Below, one piece after another: positions 54,499 to 64,000 of a DNA stretch of 64,000 nucleotides; positions within the stretch are counted from its first letter, which is position 1, and each line of letters opens with the position of its first letter. Origin of the DNA: Photorhabdus thracensis (GTDB lineage Bacteria; Pseudomonadota; Gammaproteobacteria; Enterobacterales; Enterobacteriaceae); contig NZ_CP011104.1 in assembly GCF_001010285.1 (NCBI RefSeq), positions 2,294,001 through 2,358,000 on the forward strand. The letters run 5' to 3'. Under the pieces are notes generated by a model. That model made no database searches. It was not told the DNA's origin and saw nothing but the letters and a program-made list of their open reading frames with translations. The position numbers and the translations under genes were made by a program.

Positions 54499-56309
54499 TC
54501 ATAGCATTCCTGATTATCTAAATTGATCACTTTCAGCATGTGGAAGGAATTAATGCTGGCATATAATGCGAAGAAGCGTGACAGTATGTTGCAGAATAGG
54601 TAGAGCTCACCTTCAGAGCTGAAAGCCTGTTGCCGGATATACAATGTTGATTCCGAACCACGTACAGGAAGTCCTTTAAACAGGCGGTCTATTGGTTTCG
54701 TTTCGATCCGTTCAATCGCGTTCAGCCGTTTTTGTGATGACCGTGATGACTGCCTATTATATATGCTGGGGAGATCGTAGGTACTCAGTACCTGTTTCAG
54801 GGAGTCCTTATTCAGTAATGTCATATAATTCAGTGACATATTTGATATGAGGGACCAGTGATATTCGCCGCTCATCAATGGATAAAGTGGAACGGATGGG
54901 CGGGTTATATTACGAAACGACGCAAATGACGGGCTGCCCAGTGAAGCGTAATTAATGTCACCCACCCGTAGTTGCAGTGGCAGTTCGCGGTTGGTGCAGG
55001 TCAATTTGACAGAAACATTTTCATGCCTTTCCAGTTTCAGTAGCTGTGATGCATCGCCACGTACGAAAGAGAGATAGTGCTCAAGTCCTTTGCGGAAAGG
55101 GGATTCTTTGACCCTGATACGGAAATAGCGGGTGTTGAGTTCGCTTTCATGCTCGATTTGATGATGAAAACTTTCAAATGGTACATAGCTCCGCTCACTA
55201 CCGCGCGTGAAGTCGGGTTTACCATCTGGACCAAGCAGATTGCTTTCCACTTTATCAATGGAAAAAATGTCGTAGCGATCAGGATGGCTATAGCTGGCTT
55301 TCAATGGATATTCCGCCTGGCTGCCATCCAATAGGATAGCTTCGCTATCCATTGGGAAGAGGTTGATTGCCGGTACACAATGCAGCCGGAAAGTATCTTG
55401 GCGGATTTTAACTTCCGGTGGAAGTGCTTCTGAAAAATAGAGATTCAGCGTAAAATCACTGGCTTTAAGATCTGCCGGTAACTTGGGGAAACCCGTGATA
55501 TCAAAAAATAGAAACCCTTCAGAAAAGCAGAAGTATTCCTGTAAAATGCGATAACCCATATAAGAATTTTTTGGGTAAGGCAACAGGGCATCTTCCCGGT
55601 TAAAACCAACCGGAACGACATCAAAATCCGGCAATGAAATGGTGGTATCGCCTACGATAAGTTTTGCGTCTTCAAGGTAGTAACTGAGCCAAAAATAGAG
55701 CTGTGTACTGCTGTAATCATCGCCGCTCAGATAAAAACGCAGCTTATCAAGTTGCAGCTCTTGTAAGCTAAGTTCTGTCTTTGAGGTAAAGTTCAGACCA
55801 ATAACACCTTGCTCATTGCTGTTATTGACGGAAATGTCCCTGATCGACATTGGAAACAGCCAGACATCACGGCATAAAGTGAAAGTACAGCGGTTGTCTC
55901 TGTCTGCTTTATTTGCGTTGGTACTGCTTGAGTATATATTTTCATCTTCCTCGTCATCATCATTTGCTAACGGACAACTCTGGATTTGCGTGCCGCGCTT
56001 AATCTGCGTGGCTTTTGTGACGGTGCTTTCATCGGGTGTGTACTGGATAATCGTCATGCTGGGTGTTGGCCGTAGATAGTTTGGCCATAGCATATGCAGT
56101 AACCCGTGAGTCAGTTCGGGGAACTGATCATCAATTTTTGCCCGTAAGTTACCGGCAAGGAATGCAAATCCTTCCAACAGACGCTCAACATCCGGGTCAG
56201 AGCCTTGTTCAGACAGAAATGAAGCTAGGTGAGGATGTTCAATTGCAGCTTGTTTCCCCAATTGTCTCAGGTAATCCAATTCCTCTCTGAAGTATTTTTC
56301 AAGTGACAT
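54462..56309 (-). CDS. tssF: T6SS baseplate protein TssF
   Basis: A 615-residue protein with the typical start MSLEKYFREELDYLRQLG and GSDPDVERLLEGFAFLAGNLRAKIDDQFPELT. The ATG at 56309, two bases after the tssE stop, is chosen over an upstream TTG at 56333. It overlaps tssG by 37 bases, which suggests coupled translation of the 2:1 TssF:TssG wedge. Confidence 0.95.
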   Translation of the reverse strand: MSLEKYFREELDYLRQLGKQAAIEHPHLASFLSEQGSDPDVERLLEGFAFLAGNLRAKIDDQFPELTHGLLHMLWPNYLRPTPSMTIIQYTPDESTVTKATQIKRGTQIQSCPLANDDDEEDENIYSSSTNANKADRDNRCTFTLCRDVWLFPMSIRDISVNNSNEQGVIGLNFTSKTELSLQELQLDKLRFYLSGDDYSSTQLYFWLSYYLEDAKLIVGDTTISLPDFDVVPVGFNREDALLPYPKNSYMGYRILQEYFCFSEGFLFFDITGFPKLPADLKASDFTLNLYFSEALPPEVKIRQDTFRLHCVPAINLFPMDSEAILLDGSQAEYPLKASYSHPDRYDIFSIDKVESNLLGPDGKPDFTRGSERSYVPFESFHHQIEHESELNTRYFRIRVKESPFRKGLEHYLSFVRGDASQLLKLERHENVSVKLTCTNRELPLQLRVGDINYASLGSPSFASFRNITRPSVPLYPLMSGEYHWSLISNMSLNYMTLLNKDSLKQVLSTYDLPSIYNRQSSRSSQKRLNAIERIETKPIDRLFKGLPVRGSESTLYIRQQAFSSEGELYLFCNILSRFFALYASINSFHMLKVINLDNQECYEWPEQIGQHALM

Positions 56310-56311
56310 AT

Positions 56312-56752
56312 TTACTGAGTCCGCTCTAGGCAATAACGCCGGTTGTTATCCAGTTGAATGTTAAATTCAACCACATCATGAATATCATCCAGGGATACCT
56401 GGGCACTGATGTGAAAACTCAACAGCAGCGGGTCACTATCATCGTGGATTGCACTGACAGAGACTGACGATATTCTTGGTTCATAACTTCTAATGCAATG
56501 TTCTATTGCCTGTTCAATACTTTGCTTAAAGTCAGTTGCGGTGGTTGTGGCGTCATTGAGATCAATAACGCCAAGATCTACCGCACTCTGACAAGCCCCC
56601 GGATGGGTATTGAGAACATTATTCAGGTGCCGTCTGATGGAGTTGAGTAGCTCACGCATTCTTGACTGGCGGGAAGAACCGGAGTTCTTCCCCTGAATAC
56701 GCTCAAACAAGCTGGCAGAGCCCTCTCTATTCCAACTGTACAGCGCAGCCAT
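56312..56752 (-). CDS. tssE: T6SS baseplate protein TssE (gp25-like)
   Basis: A 146-residue gp25-like lysozyme-fold protein with SLFERIQGK, a helix around MRELLNSIRRHLNNVLNTHPGAC and the conserved RSYEPRISSVSV segment. It connects the baseplate to the first sheath ring. Confidence 0.95.
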   Translation of the reverse strand: MAALYSWNREGSASLFERIQGKNSGSSRQSRMRELLNSIRRHLNNVLNTHPGACQSAVDLGVIDLNDATTTATDFKQSIEQAIEHCIRSYEPRISSVSVSAIHDDSDPLLLSFHISAQVSLDDIHDVVEFNIQLDNNRRYCLERTQ

Positions 56753-56758
56753 GACTCA

Positions 56759-58237
56759 TTACTCCTTATCCAAACGCCCTACCAATGACAACTCAAAGCT
56801 GGCTCCCATGTATTTGAAATGAGGGCGAACTTGCATTGCCACCTGATACCAGCCTGGATCTCCTTCCACATCCAAAACCTGAATTTGGGCAGAACGCAGC
56901 GGGCGACGGCTGCGGACATCTGTTGGTGGATTTTCCTGATCGGCGATGTACTGTTTCAGCCAGGTGTTCAGTTCACGCTCCAGATCCTGACGCTCTTTCC
57001 AGGAACCAATCTGCTCGCGCTGCAACACTTTGATGTAGTGTGCAAGACGGTTGATGATGAACATATAGGGCAGTTGAGTACCCAGTTTGTAGTTGGTTTC
57101 AGCCATTTTCCCTTCGCGGGTGTTCGGGAATACTTTTGGCTTCTGAACTGAGTTGGCAGAGAAGAATGCAGCGTTATCACTGCCTTTACGCATTGTCAGG
57201 GTGATAAAACCTTCTTCAGCCAATTCGAACTCACGGCGATCAGTAACCAGAACTTCTGTTGGAATCTTGGCCTGGATTTGTCCCATTGCTTCGAACAGGT
57301 GAACGGGTAGATCGCTGACAGTACCGCCGCTTTGCGGGCCGATAATGTTCGGGCACCAGCGATATTTGGCGAAGCTGTCAGTCAGGCAGGATGCCAGCAG
57401 ATACGCAGTGTTGCCCCACAGGAAATGTTCGTGATCTTTGCTGACATCTTCCTGATAGTTAAAGTTTTTAATTGGGTTTTCAATAGTTGAATATGGCAGA
57501 CGCAGCAGGAATCGTGGTGTTGTCAAGCCGAGATAACGTGAATCCTCAGATTCGCGCAGAGCACGCCATTTGGTGTGAGCAGGGCCTTCAAAGACGGATT
57601 TCAGATCTTTAATTGCTGGCAGTTCGGTAAAGCTGCTAATGCCAAAGAAATCAGGCGCGACAGAGGAGAGGAATGGCGCATGAGCCATTGCACCAACCGC
57701 GCTGACGTATTGCATCAGTTTGATATCGGGTGAGCTATTGCTAAACGCGTAGTTACCGATAACTGCGGCCACCGGTTCACCGCCAAACTGGCCATAACCT
57801 GTTGAGTAAACATGCTTGTATAAGCCTGACTGGATGATTTCTGGTGAGAATTCAAAATCTTCCAGTAATTCTTCTTTGGTGGCATGGATGATGTTGATTT
57901 TGATGTTTTCACGGAAATCTGTGCGATCAACCAACAATTTCAGTGAACGCCATGATGATTCCAGCTCTTGGAACTCTTTGGCGTGCATGATTTCATCGAC
58001 TTGAGTGCTCAGTGTTTTATCAAGTTCAACAATCATTCTATCAACGACAAGCTTGTTGATAGGTTCTTCGTTAGAGCCTGTATCCAAAATGCTGCTGATA
58101 AAAGCCGCAACACCTTGTTTTGCTATGTGGTAGCCGTCATTTTCCGGCGTCATTCTTGCCTGAGACATAATCTCGTCAAGCAAAGAGGTGGTGGACCCTG
58201 GGGCTAATGTTGTACTGCTCTCTTCATGCAAGGACAT
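56759..58237 (-). CDS. tssC: T6SS sheath large subunit TssC (VipB)
   Basis: A 492-residue sheath protein with LESSWRSLKLLVDRTDFRENIKI, GYGQFGGEPVAAVIGNYAF, FLLRLPY and the C-terminal WYQVAMQVRPHFKYMGASFELSLVGRL. With TssB it polymerises into the contractile sheath around the Hcp tube. Confidence 0.97.
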   Translation of the reverse strand: MSLHEESSTTLAPGSTTSLLDEIMSQARMTPENDGYHIAKQGVAAFISSILDTGSNEEPINKLVVDRMIVELDKTLSTQVDEIMHAKEFQELESSWRSLKLLVDRTDFRENIKINIIHATKEELLEDFEFSPEIIQSGLYKHVYSTGYGQFGGEPVAAVIGNYAFSNSSPDIKLMQYVSAVGAMAHAPFLSSVAPDFFGISSFTELPAIKDLKSVFEGPAHTKWRALRESEDSRYLGLTTPRFLLRLPYSTIENPIKNFNYQEDVSKDHEHFLWGNTAYLLASCLTDSFAKYRWCPNIIGPQSGGTVSDLPVHLFEAMGQIQAKIPTEVLVTDRREFELAEEGFITLTMRKGSDNAAFFSANSVQKPKVFPNTREGKMAETNYKLGTQLPYMFIINRLAHYIKVLQREQIGSWKERQDLERELNTWLKQYIADQENPPTDVRSRRPLRSAQIQVLDVEGDPGWYQVAMQVRPHFKYMGASFELSLVGRLDKE

Positions 58238-58260
58238 GTTAAAAACTCCTTTTCAGTCAA

Positions 58261-58758
58261 TTACTTTTGATTGACGATTTCAAGCTCTTTTAGAAGTTGT
58301 TCGCGGACTTTTTCATCACCCAGTAATTCTTGTAAACGGGTGCGGAACGCCGGAATATTTCCTAACGGCCCTTTGAGTGCGACAAGTGCTTCACGCAGTT
58401 CCAAAAGTTTATTTAATTCAGGAACTTTCTTTGCCACGTTATCGGGTGAAAAATCGTTTAGTGATTTTATTTCCAGGTTAATTGGCAGGTCATCTCCACT
58501 ATCATCATTGAGACGATTAGGGACGCTAAATGTGAGATTGATGTTTGCTTCATTCATCACAGAATTAAAATTATTTTTGTGCACAGAAACAGCTTGACGT
58601 TCTTCAATTGGCGTATCTTCTTTCGTCCCTTTAAGATCACCGACAATAAGTAAATTAAGTGGTAATTCGATTTCAGCTACTTGATCACCGGTATTAGGAA
58701 CGTATTTTATATTAATCCTTTCCTTCGGTGCTACACTGCCTGGGCTATTTTTACTCAT
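58261..58758 (-). CDS. tssB: T6SS sheath small subunit TssB (VipA)
   Basis: A 165-residue protein starting MSKNSPGSVAPKERINIKYVP, with ELPLNLLIVGDLKG and the C-terminal helix that binds ClpV substrate in TssB/TssC. The start at 58758 is chosen over the in-frame codon at 58791 because AAGGA lies seven bases upstream. First gene of the minus-strand operon. Confidence 0.96.
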   Translation of the reverse strand: MSKNSPGSVAPKERINIKYVPNTGDQVAEIELPLNLLIVGDLKGTKEDTPIEERQAVSVHKNNFNSVMNEANINLTFSVPNRLNDDSGDDLPINLEIKSLNDFSPDNVAKKVPELNKLLELREALVALKGPLGNIPAFRTRLQELLGDEKVREQLLKELEIVNQK

Positions 58759-59686
58759 ATTAAAATCCTTCGGGTAATACAATTTCGGCAATTAGGAATT
58801 ATTTGATAACAATATTGATGAGAGAGTTGCCCCTGATACCTACCTATTATGTGTTGGATAACATAAAAATCCCTCCTGATTTAATGAAACGGAGGATTGA
58901 CTGCATTGAATTGGGTAGTAAGCCGACTTGTACGAGTATATAGATAAATACGGATTCAGAATATTCTTACTCATCGAGCAATAGCATCAATATAGACAGC
59001 TCTGCAAAGCAGAGTGTCGCATTTTGTTTTTTTATTGTAAAGATAAAACATAGGCAGATATACCCCTCTATTCGGCCTTTTGATGATTTTATTATATTTT
59101 GCAATAATTTACGCTTTGATCTTTTCTTAAGCAATTTCTTTGTCAAGTCCCCCAATATAGTAATATTAGCAGCTATTTTTCTGGGTATTTATAAATTTTT
59201 AGTGATTTTTTGTTTCATTGTGTAACAAAGTGTTTCCAAGTGTATTTCTGTTTACATCTTGGAGTTAGTTTCACATTGCAAATATTATTTACGTTATTAA
59301 TTAGGTGGGTGATTTTGATCTATTCATCAATTTTCAATTGACCAAGAAACAATTTTTCTTGACTTTATTTAAATCTTTATATTTCATGTGGATATGTTAT
59401 TTGTCTGCTAAGGGGAATTATTGTTATCAGTTAATTATTCTTTTTATTTATAAAAAACAATATTATTTTATTAAAATAGCATTAATTGTAATATTTATGT
59501 TTGCTGGTGATGGGCAAACAATTTTGCAATTTAGATTTTATTTTGAAATGAGCTGTTTGGTATTTATTATTCATTTCAGCGTTCATACATTTGTAAGTGA
59601 TTTTTTTCAAAATGAAATAGTTACTATGGAAATTAATATGATCGCTACCTTAAATATGTTGACACAATTTCTTAAAGGATATTTTT
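58759..59686. other. AT-rich divergent control region between tssB and hcp
   Basis: About 930 bases that must hold the promoters for the sheath operon and for hcp. CTCTGC/GCAGAG at 59000-59014 is a small hairpin. I could not find a convincing sigma-54 site with the strict GG-N10-GC spacing. The reading frames here are Phe/Ile-rich and have no recognisable features; the longest one on the + strand overlaps hcp. I treat them as chance. Confidence 0.5.
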
Positions 59687-60205
59687 ATGCCAACTCCGTG
59701 TTATATTTCCATCACTGGAAAAACCCAGGGTAATATTACCGCTGGTTCATTCACTGCTGAGTCAGTGGGTAATATTTATGTTCAGGGGCACGAAGATGAA
59801 ATGCTGGTTCAGGCATTTGATCATGTAGTTACCGTACCAACTGATCCTCAATCAGGTCAGCCTTCTGGTCAGCGTGCTCATAAACCATTCCGTTTTACAG
59901 TTGCATTAAATAAATCGGTTCCATTGCTTTATAACGCATTGGCTTCTGGTGAAATGCTGACGAATGTGGAATTGAAATGGTACCGCACTTCTGTTGAAGG
60001 AAAACAAGAGCATTTCTTCACAACTCAGTTGGAAGATGCCACTATTATCGACATTGATTGCAAAATGCCGCATTGTCAGGATTCAACAAAATCTGAATTT
60101 ACTCAGTTGGTTCGTGTTTCTCTGTCTTATCGTAAGATTAACTGGGAACATACAACCGCAGGTACTTCTGGCGCAGATGATTGGCGCGCACCTATTGTTG
60201 CCTGA
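59687..60205 (+). CDS. hcp: T6SS tube protein Hcp (TssD)
   Basis: A 172-residue Hcp1-family protein: MPTPCYISITGKTQGNITAG, VQGHEDEMLVQAFDHVVTVP, HKPFRFTVALNKSVPLLYNALASGE, and WEHTTAGTSGADDWRAP at the end. Hexamers stack to form the inner tube. AAAGGA precedes the ATG. Transcribed away from the sheath operon, with its own terminator. Confidence 0.97.
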   Translation: MPTPCYISITGKTQGNITAGSFTAESVGNIYVQGHEDEMLVQAFDHVVTVPTDPQSGQPSGQRAHKPFRFTVALNKSVPLLYNALASGEMLTNVELKWYRTSVEGKQEHFFTTQLEDATIIDIDCKMPHCQDSTKSEFTQLVRVSLSYRKINWEHTTAGTSGADDWRAPIVA

Positions 60206-60220
60206 TAGGTAATATAATCA

Positions 60221-60260
60221 TTCAGCCAATGGAATATCGTTTCATTGGCTGAAAAACTTA
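60221..60260 (+). terminator. Rho-independent terminator after hcp
   Basis: TTCAGCCAATG pairs perfectly with CATTGGCTGAA across an 11-base loop, followed by AAACTTAGTTGTTTT. It stands 16 bases after the hcp stop. Confidence 0.85.
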
Positions 60261-60791
60261 GTTGTTTTATTAAAATTAAGGATTATTAATAACTACCTTC
60301 AATTTCTTTCAGTTTATTTTATTCTTTTTCTTTCTCTATTTTTTACACGTATTATTTAACGATTTTACTAAATGTTTCCGATAACACTCAGTCATCTTTT
60401 TATGCTTTTACTTTAGCTATTTTTCCTGGTTACAGTGGATGTTAACATTTTTCAGTGCTTGTTCTAAGCTGGAGATTCGATAAGCATCAACATGAAATCT
60501 TGCGTATTTACGGTATATAATAATTTCTTATGATTGGCAGTGAGAACACAGGTAGCAGCACTTTCTTAAATATCATATTTTATCCTGACAAAATGTTTTA
60601 CCTATCCTAAACGTTAATAGATATGACAAGATTGCTTTTCTGAGTTTGATATCCAGGATCCTGCCATTTTTATCGCTAATGGGGCTATAATGATGCCTTA
60701 CCATCTGTCCCATCTACTGGGATGGGTTTTTAGTTGTCAGGTATTCCATACTGGCAAGTAATCTATTCTCTGCTCTGGGATCTAAAACCTA
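60261..60791. other. Non-coding spacer between hcp and rlmJ
   Basis: About 530 AT-rich bases without a supported gene. It presumably holds the rlmJ promoter and marks the boundary between the T6SS island and the housekeeping genes. I see no att-like repeat. Confidence 0.5.
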
Positions 60792-61634
60792 ATGCTAAGT
60801 TATCGTCACAGCTTTCACGCCGGTAATCATGCCGATGTACTGAAACACACTGTACAAAGCCTGATCATTGAATCTCTTAAAGAAAAGGAAAAACCTTTTC
60901 TCTATTTAGATACTCATGCTGGTGCTGGCCGCTATCAACTCAGTGGTGAACGCGCTGAACGTACTGGTGAGTATCTGGAGGGGATTGCCCGCGTCTGGCA
61001 GCGTGAGGATCTACCACAAGAATTAAAAGTTTATATGAGTGCAGTAACTGCACTGAATCAGAGTAGTAATTTACGTTATTATCCGGGATCGCCTCTAATC
61101 GCCCGCCATTTATTGCGGCAGAATGATAAGCTTAATCTGACTGAACTGCATCCGAGTGACTATCCTTTATTACGTAATGAATTCTCCCGTGATAACCGCT
61201 CTAGGGTTGTGCGTGAAGATGGTTATCAGCAATTAAAATCACAATTGCCGCCACAAAGTCGCCGTGGATTTATCCTTATTGATCCTCCTTATGAGTTGAA
61301 ATCTGATTATCAGGCGGTTATTCAGGCAATTGAGGAAGGTTATAAGCGTTTTGCCACAGGTGTTTATGCGTTGTGGTATCCGGTGGTATTACGCCAGCAG
61401 ATCAAACGTCTGGTTAGAGATCTGGAAGCAACGGGCATTCGCCGCATTTTGCAAATTGAGCTGGCTGTCCGGCCTGATAGTGATCAACGGGGGATGACCG
61501 CTTCTGGCATGATCGTAATTAATCCCCCCTGGAAGCTGGAACAGCAGATGAAATCGGTGTTGCCGTGGTTACACAAAGTTCTGGTGCCGGAAGGAACAGG
61601 CCACACATTGGTTAAATGGATTGCACCAGAATAA
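60792..61634 (+). CDS. rlmJ: 23S rRNA A2030 N6-methyltransferase RlmJ
   Basis: A 280-residue methyltransferase starting MLSYRHSFHAGNHADVLKH, the RlmJ N-terminal signature. The SAM-binding motif YLDTHAGAGRY and the adenine methyltransferase motif DPPYE (ILIDPPYELK) are present. The C-terminal SGMIVINPPWKL is conserved. It methylates A2030 of 23S rRNA. Followed by gor, as in E. coli. Confidence 0.96.
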   Translation: MLSYRHSFHAGNHADVLKHTVQSLIIESLKEKEKPFLYLDTHAGAGRYQLSGERAERTGEYLEGIARVWQREDLPQELKVYMSAVTALNQSSNLRYYPGSPLIARHLLRQNDKLNLTELHPSDYPLLRNEFSRDNRSRVVREDGYQQLKSQLPPQSRRGFILIDPPYELKSDYQAVIQAIEEGYKRFATGVYALWYPVVLRQQIKRLVRDLEATGIRRILQIELAVRPDSDQRGMTASGMIVINPPWKLEQQMKSVLPWLHKVLVPEGTGHTLVKWIAPE

Positions 61635-61744
61635 TTTTCAGCAATGGCAGTGAGAGCCAGAACCATCACAACTGATTGATACTTTTTGCCATAATAGGCT
61701 ATCGGGTATTGACCCTTTACACTGATTAGATGGAAACGATCCAA

Positions 61745-63097
61745 ATGAGCAAACATTACAACTATATAGCAATTGGTGGTGGCAGCGGTGGCATTGCGTC
61801 AATTAACCGTGCGGCTATGTATGGGCAAAAATGTGCCCTGATTGAGGCTAAAGCATTAGGGGGAACTTGCGTTAATGTGGGATGTGTGCCGAAAAAGGTG
61901 ATGTGGCATGCGGCGCAAATTGCTGAATCTATCCACCAGTACGGGCCGGATTACGGCTTTGATACCACTGTCAACCGCTTTGACTGGAAGACACTGATTG
62001 TCAGCCGTACTGCTTATATTGATCGTATCCATCAATCTTATGAACGTGGTTTGGGTAATAATAAAGTTGATGTGATCCAGGGTTTCGCCCATTTTGTTGA
62101 TGCACACACCGTTGAAGTGAATGGAGAGAAAATAACCGCAGATCATATTTTGATTGCGACGGGTGGGCGTCCTGTACGTCCTGATGTACCAGGCGCGGAA
62201 TATGGTATTGATTCTGATGGTTTTTTTGAACTGGGAGAGATGCCAAAACGGGTTGCGGTTGTTGGTGCGGGTTATATTGCGGTGGAAATCGCTGGCGTAT
62301 TGCACGCACTTGGCAGTGAAACCCATCTGTTTGTGCGTCAACATGCACCTTTGCGTACTTTCGATCCGATGATTGTTGAAACACTTTTGGAAGTTATCAA
62401 TACCGAAGGACCCACTTTGCATACTGAATCTGTGCCGAAAGCAGTGATTAAAAATGTGGATGGTAGCCTGACTTTGCAACTGCAAAATGGCAAAGAACAA
62501 ACCGTTGATACTTTGATCTGGGCTATTGGCCGTGAACCGGCAACGGATAATCTGAATCTGTCTGTAACTGCTGTTGAGCTGAACGAAAAAGGCTACATCA
62601 AGGTTGATAAGTACCAGAACACCAATGTGAAAGGTATTTATGCAGTAGGTGATAACACTGGTGCGGTGGAATTAACGCCTGTTGCGGTTGCAGCAGGTCG
62701 TCGTTTGTCCGAGCGCTTGTTTAATAATAAGCCGGAAGAATATCTGGATTACAGTAATATTCCAACTGTTGTATTCAGCCATCCGCCGATTGGTACTGTC
62801 GGTCTGACTGAACCTCAGGCAAAAGAGCAGTTTGGTGAAGATCAGGTGAAAACTTATCAATCTTCTTTCACTGCGATGTATACCGCTGTCACTCAACATC
62901 GTCAGCCATGTCGGATGAAACTGGTGTGTGTCGGGCCGGAAGAGAAGATTGTTGGCATTCATGGTATTGGTTTCGGAATGGATGAAATACTGCAAGGTTT
63001 CGCTGTTGCATTGAAGATGGGAGCAACTAAGAAAGATTTTGATAACACGGTTGCAATTCATCCGACTGCGGCGGAAGAGTTTGTAACAATGCGGTAA
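61745..63097 (+). CDS. gor: Glutathione-disulfide reductase
   Basis: A 450-residue flavoprotein closely matching E. coli Gor: [16 protein letters not shown] (FAD site), the redox-active disulfide in [19 protein letters not shown], the NADPH-binding segment [12 protein letters not shown], and the C-terminal catalytic [12 protein letters not shown]. Start at 61745 rather than the upstream ATG at 61730, to match the family N-terminus. Reduces glutathione disulfide with NADPH. Confidence 0.97.
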   Translation: MSKHYNYIAIGGGSGGIASINRAAMYGQKCALIEAKALGGTCVNVGCVPKKVMWHAAQIAESIHQYGPDYGFDTTVNRFDWKTLIVSRTAYIDRIHQSYERGLGNNKVDVIQGFAHFVDAHTVEVNGEKITADHILIATGGRPVRPDVPGAEYGIDSDGFFELGEMPKRVAVVGAGYIAVEIAGVLHALGSETHLFVRQHAPLRTFDPMIVETLLEVINTEGPTLHTESVPKAVIKNVDGSLTLQLQNGKEQTVDTLIWAIGREPATDNLNLSVTAVELNEKGYIKVDKYQNTNVKGIYAVGDNTGAVELTPVAVAAGRRLSERLFNNKPEEYLDYSNIPTVVFSHPPIGTVGLTEPQAKEQFGEDQVKTYQSSFTAMYTAVTQHRQPCRMKLVCVGPEEKIVGIHGIGFGMDEILQGFAVALKMGATKKDFDNTVAIHPTAAEEFVTMR

Positions 63098-63129
63098 TAA
63101 TATTGTCAAAAATTCATCTATACATCTTT

Positions 63130-63606
63130 TCTATTCTGGAAAATACGTTCGCTTTGACCACGTTGGATGAGGGCAAATTGGTAGAAACTGCTTCCCGTTT
63201 AGTGGAACAGCAAATCACTATTGCCTCCACAGTACTGATCGGCAGCCTGATGATGCCGTTACCGCAACTCAGTGCCAAAGGGGTGTTTATCATGACTGGT
63301 ACTGACAGTGTGATTGATCACTGGTCGCCATTCGGCACTGGTGACATGTTGGAGAAAGCTAATTTGTATGCGCAATTGTACCATGGTTCAGATGAGTTTC
63401 ATCTTTCCCGCTCTATGGCTATTGCTACCGGTGGTGTGTTGCCGCTTAACGACCAAGGCCAGCGTATTTGGCCTCAGGTGGGTGATAAAGCTGACTTTGT
63501 CCTGGTGACAGCGAGTTGTTCTGCTGAGGCGGTGGCACGTCTGCCTACTCGTCAGGCAACGTTCCATCAGGGGCGCCTGGTGGCTGGTACTGTAGCCAGG
63601 GTTTGA
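63130..63606 (+). pseudogene. C-terminal fragment of an amidohydrolase (cytosine deaminase-like)
   Basis: The frame from about 63150 to 63606 encodes FALTTLDEGKLVETASRLVEQ, then VFIMTGTDSVIDHWSPFGTGDMLEKANLYAQLY and ATGGVLPLNDQGQRIWPQVGDKADFVLV, the last third of a metal-dependent amidohydrolase. The conserved Asp of GTDSV is present, but the N-terminal metal-binding His residues are missing. The frame opens only a few bases after gor, so the first 250 or so residues were lost by deletion. Most likely non-functional. Confidence 0.82.
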
Positions 63607-63704
63607 TTCGTCCTCACCACTTTTAATGATGGCGCTGCCCCGGTAGAGAAAGAGGAATACTGGAAAAAGGCTAATAATGTGTCCTAAATTAGTGGACCAC
63701 TACA

Positions 63705-63732
63705 AAATAATAAAGCCGGGCAATGGCCCGGC
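63705..63732 (-). terminator. Terminator of the TonB-dependent receptor gene
   Basis: GCCGGGC at 63715-63721 pairs with GCCCGGC at 63726-63732. Read on the minus strand it is followed by TTTATTATTTT. It lies just after the receptor stop codon. Confidence 0.85.
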
Positions 63733-63750
63733 GAAAGGGTTAACGTAGCA

Positions 63751-64000
63751 TCAGAACTTCAGCGAGCCTTGCATATAGAATATGCGCGGCTGCCCGGCGT
63801 AGATGCCTTTATTGTTATCATCATAGGAACGGGTGTAATACTCGCGGTCGAAAATGTTTTTCACCCCAAAGGCTAGAGTCAGATTGGCCATTTGTGGGCC
63901 GAAGTCATATGCCATGCGCGCATCCCACAGCATAAAGCCCGGAATGCGGCCGGTGCTGCCATCGGCACTTTCCTGTACTGTGTTAGCGTTATCAGCAAAC
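63751..64000 (-). CDS. TonB-dependent siderophore receptor, C-terminal part
   Basis: The last 82 codons of an outer-membrane receptor whose start lies beyond position 64000. It contains LAFGVKNIFDREYYTRSY and ends QPRIFYMQGSLKF with the terminal Phe typical of beta-barrel proteins. It resembles the FhuA/FoxA type of siderophore receptors. The substrate cannot be told from this part. Confidence 0.88.
   Translation of the reverse strand, partial: FADNANTVQESADGSTGRIPGFMLWDARMAYDFGPQMANLTLAFGVKNIFDREYYTRSYDDNNKGIYAGQPRIFYMQGSLKF

Noticed and set aside
58967-59155. 62-residue Lys-rich frame between tssB and hcp
   Set aside because: No ribosome-binding site and low-complexity ends; likely chance.
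59510-59535. Possible sigma-54 promoter (GGGCAAACAATTTTGC) before hcp
   Set aside because: The GG to GC distance is 11 or 12 bases instead of the strict 10.
59305-59733. 142-residue hydrophobic frame upstream of hcp
   Set aside because: It has Phe/Ile-rich AT-driven composition, no ribosome-binding site, and overlaps the start of hcp in another frame.
63662-63705. Possible IS end (TGTCCTAAATTAGTGGACCACT) near the TonB receptor gene
   Set aside because: There is a partial dyad but no partner end or transposase in the window.

Overview
The window looks like the chromosome of an enterobacterium, most likely Morganellaceae and probably Photorhabdus or Xenorhabdus. This is an inference from a Vibrio-like type VI secretion (T6SS) gene order, large Rhs toxin genes with many tip cassettes, a dense IS load, and housekeeping genes (rlmJ, gor) very close to E. 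coli proteins. No rRNA, tRNA or CRISPR array was seen.

Layout. 1-777: truncated second copies of tssM (running off the left edge) and vasI on the minus strand. 1018-4451: a DNA cytosine methyltransferase very like E. coli Dcm, a Vsr mismatch endonuclease and an MvaI/BcnI-like restriction enzyme, together a predicted CCWGG restriction-modification locus. 4452-7570: AT-rich, largely non-coding DNA built from about 480-bp tandem repeats, broken by a MITE-like hairpin element and an IS5-family insertion. 7584-33061: an array of Rhs toxin-tip/immunity cassettes on the minus strand, separated by three complete copies (about 6-6.7 kb each) and one remnant of a little-described mobile unit. 32138-58758: a complete minus-strand T6SS operon (rhs, eagR, vgrG, vasL, tssM, tssA, vasI, a shortened vasH, clpV, tssL, tssK, tssJ, fha, tssG, tssF, tssE, tssC, tssB), with hcp facing away at 59687. 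60792-64000: rlmJ, gor, a truncated amidohydrolase and the 3' end of a TonB-dependent receptor.

The repeated unit is the most interesting part. Each full copy has, in order on the + axis: a GC-rich, hairpin-rich non-coding segment of about 0.65 kb; a 60-61 bp palindrome; a tyrosine recombinase (minus strand); an iteron-like array just 3' of a large CHC2-Toprim-AAA+ primase-helicase (minus strand); a divergent promoter; a Cro/CI-type HTH regulator; a SymE-like protein; a 65-residue protein; and a bidirectional terminator that abuts the immunity gene of the next Rhs tip. The iteron arrays of units 1 and 2 have different repeat sequences but almost identical spacing (58/57, 11, 11, 11, 21 bp), and the C-terminal DNA-binding-like domains of their primases have diverged along with them. 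This resembles a satellite-like replicon (in the manner of P4 or PICI elements) living between Rhs tip cassettes. Units 2 and 3, with the tip and immunity gene next to them, form a recent tandem duplication at a 7467-bp offset.

How it fits together: the T6SS would deliver the Rhs protein through VgrG with its Eag chaperone. Three different tip types are stored, all apparently HNH/EndoVII-like nucleases, each with its own immunity gene. The mobile units supply repeated homology, and possibly site-specific recombination, by which tips could be duplicated, displaced or swapped.
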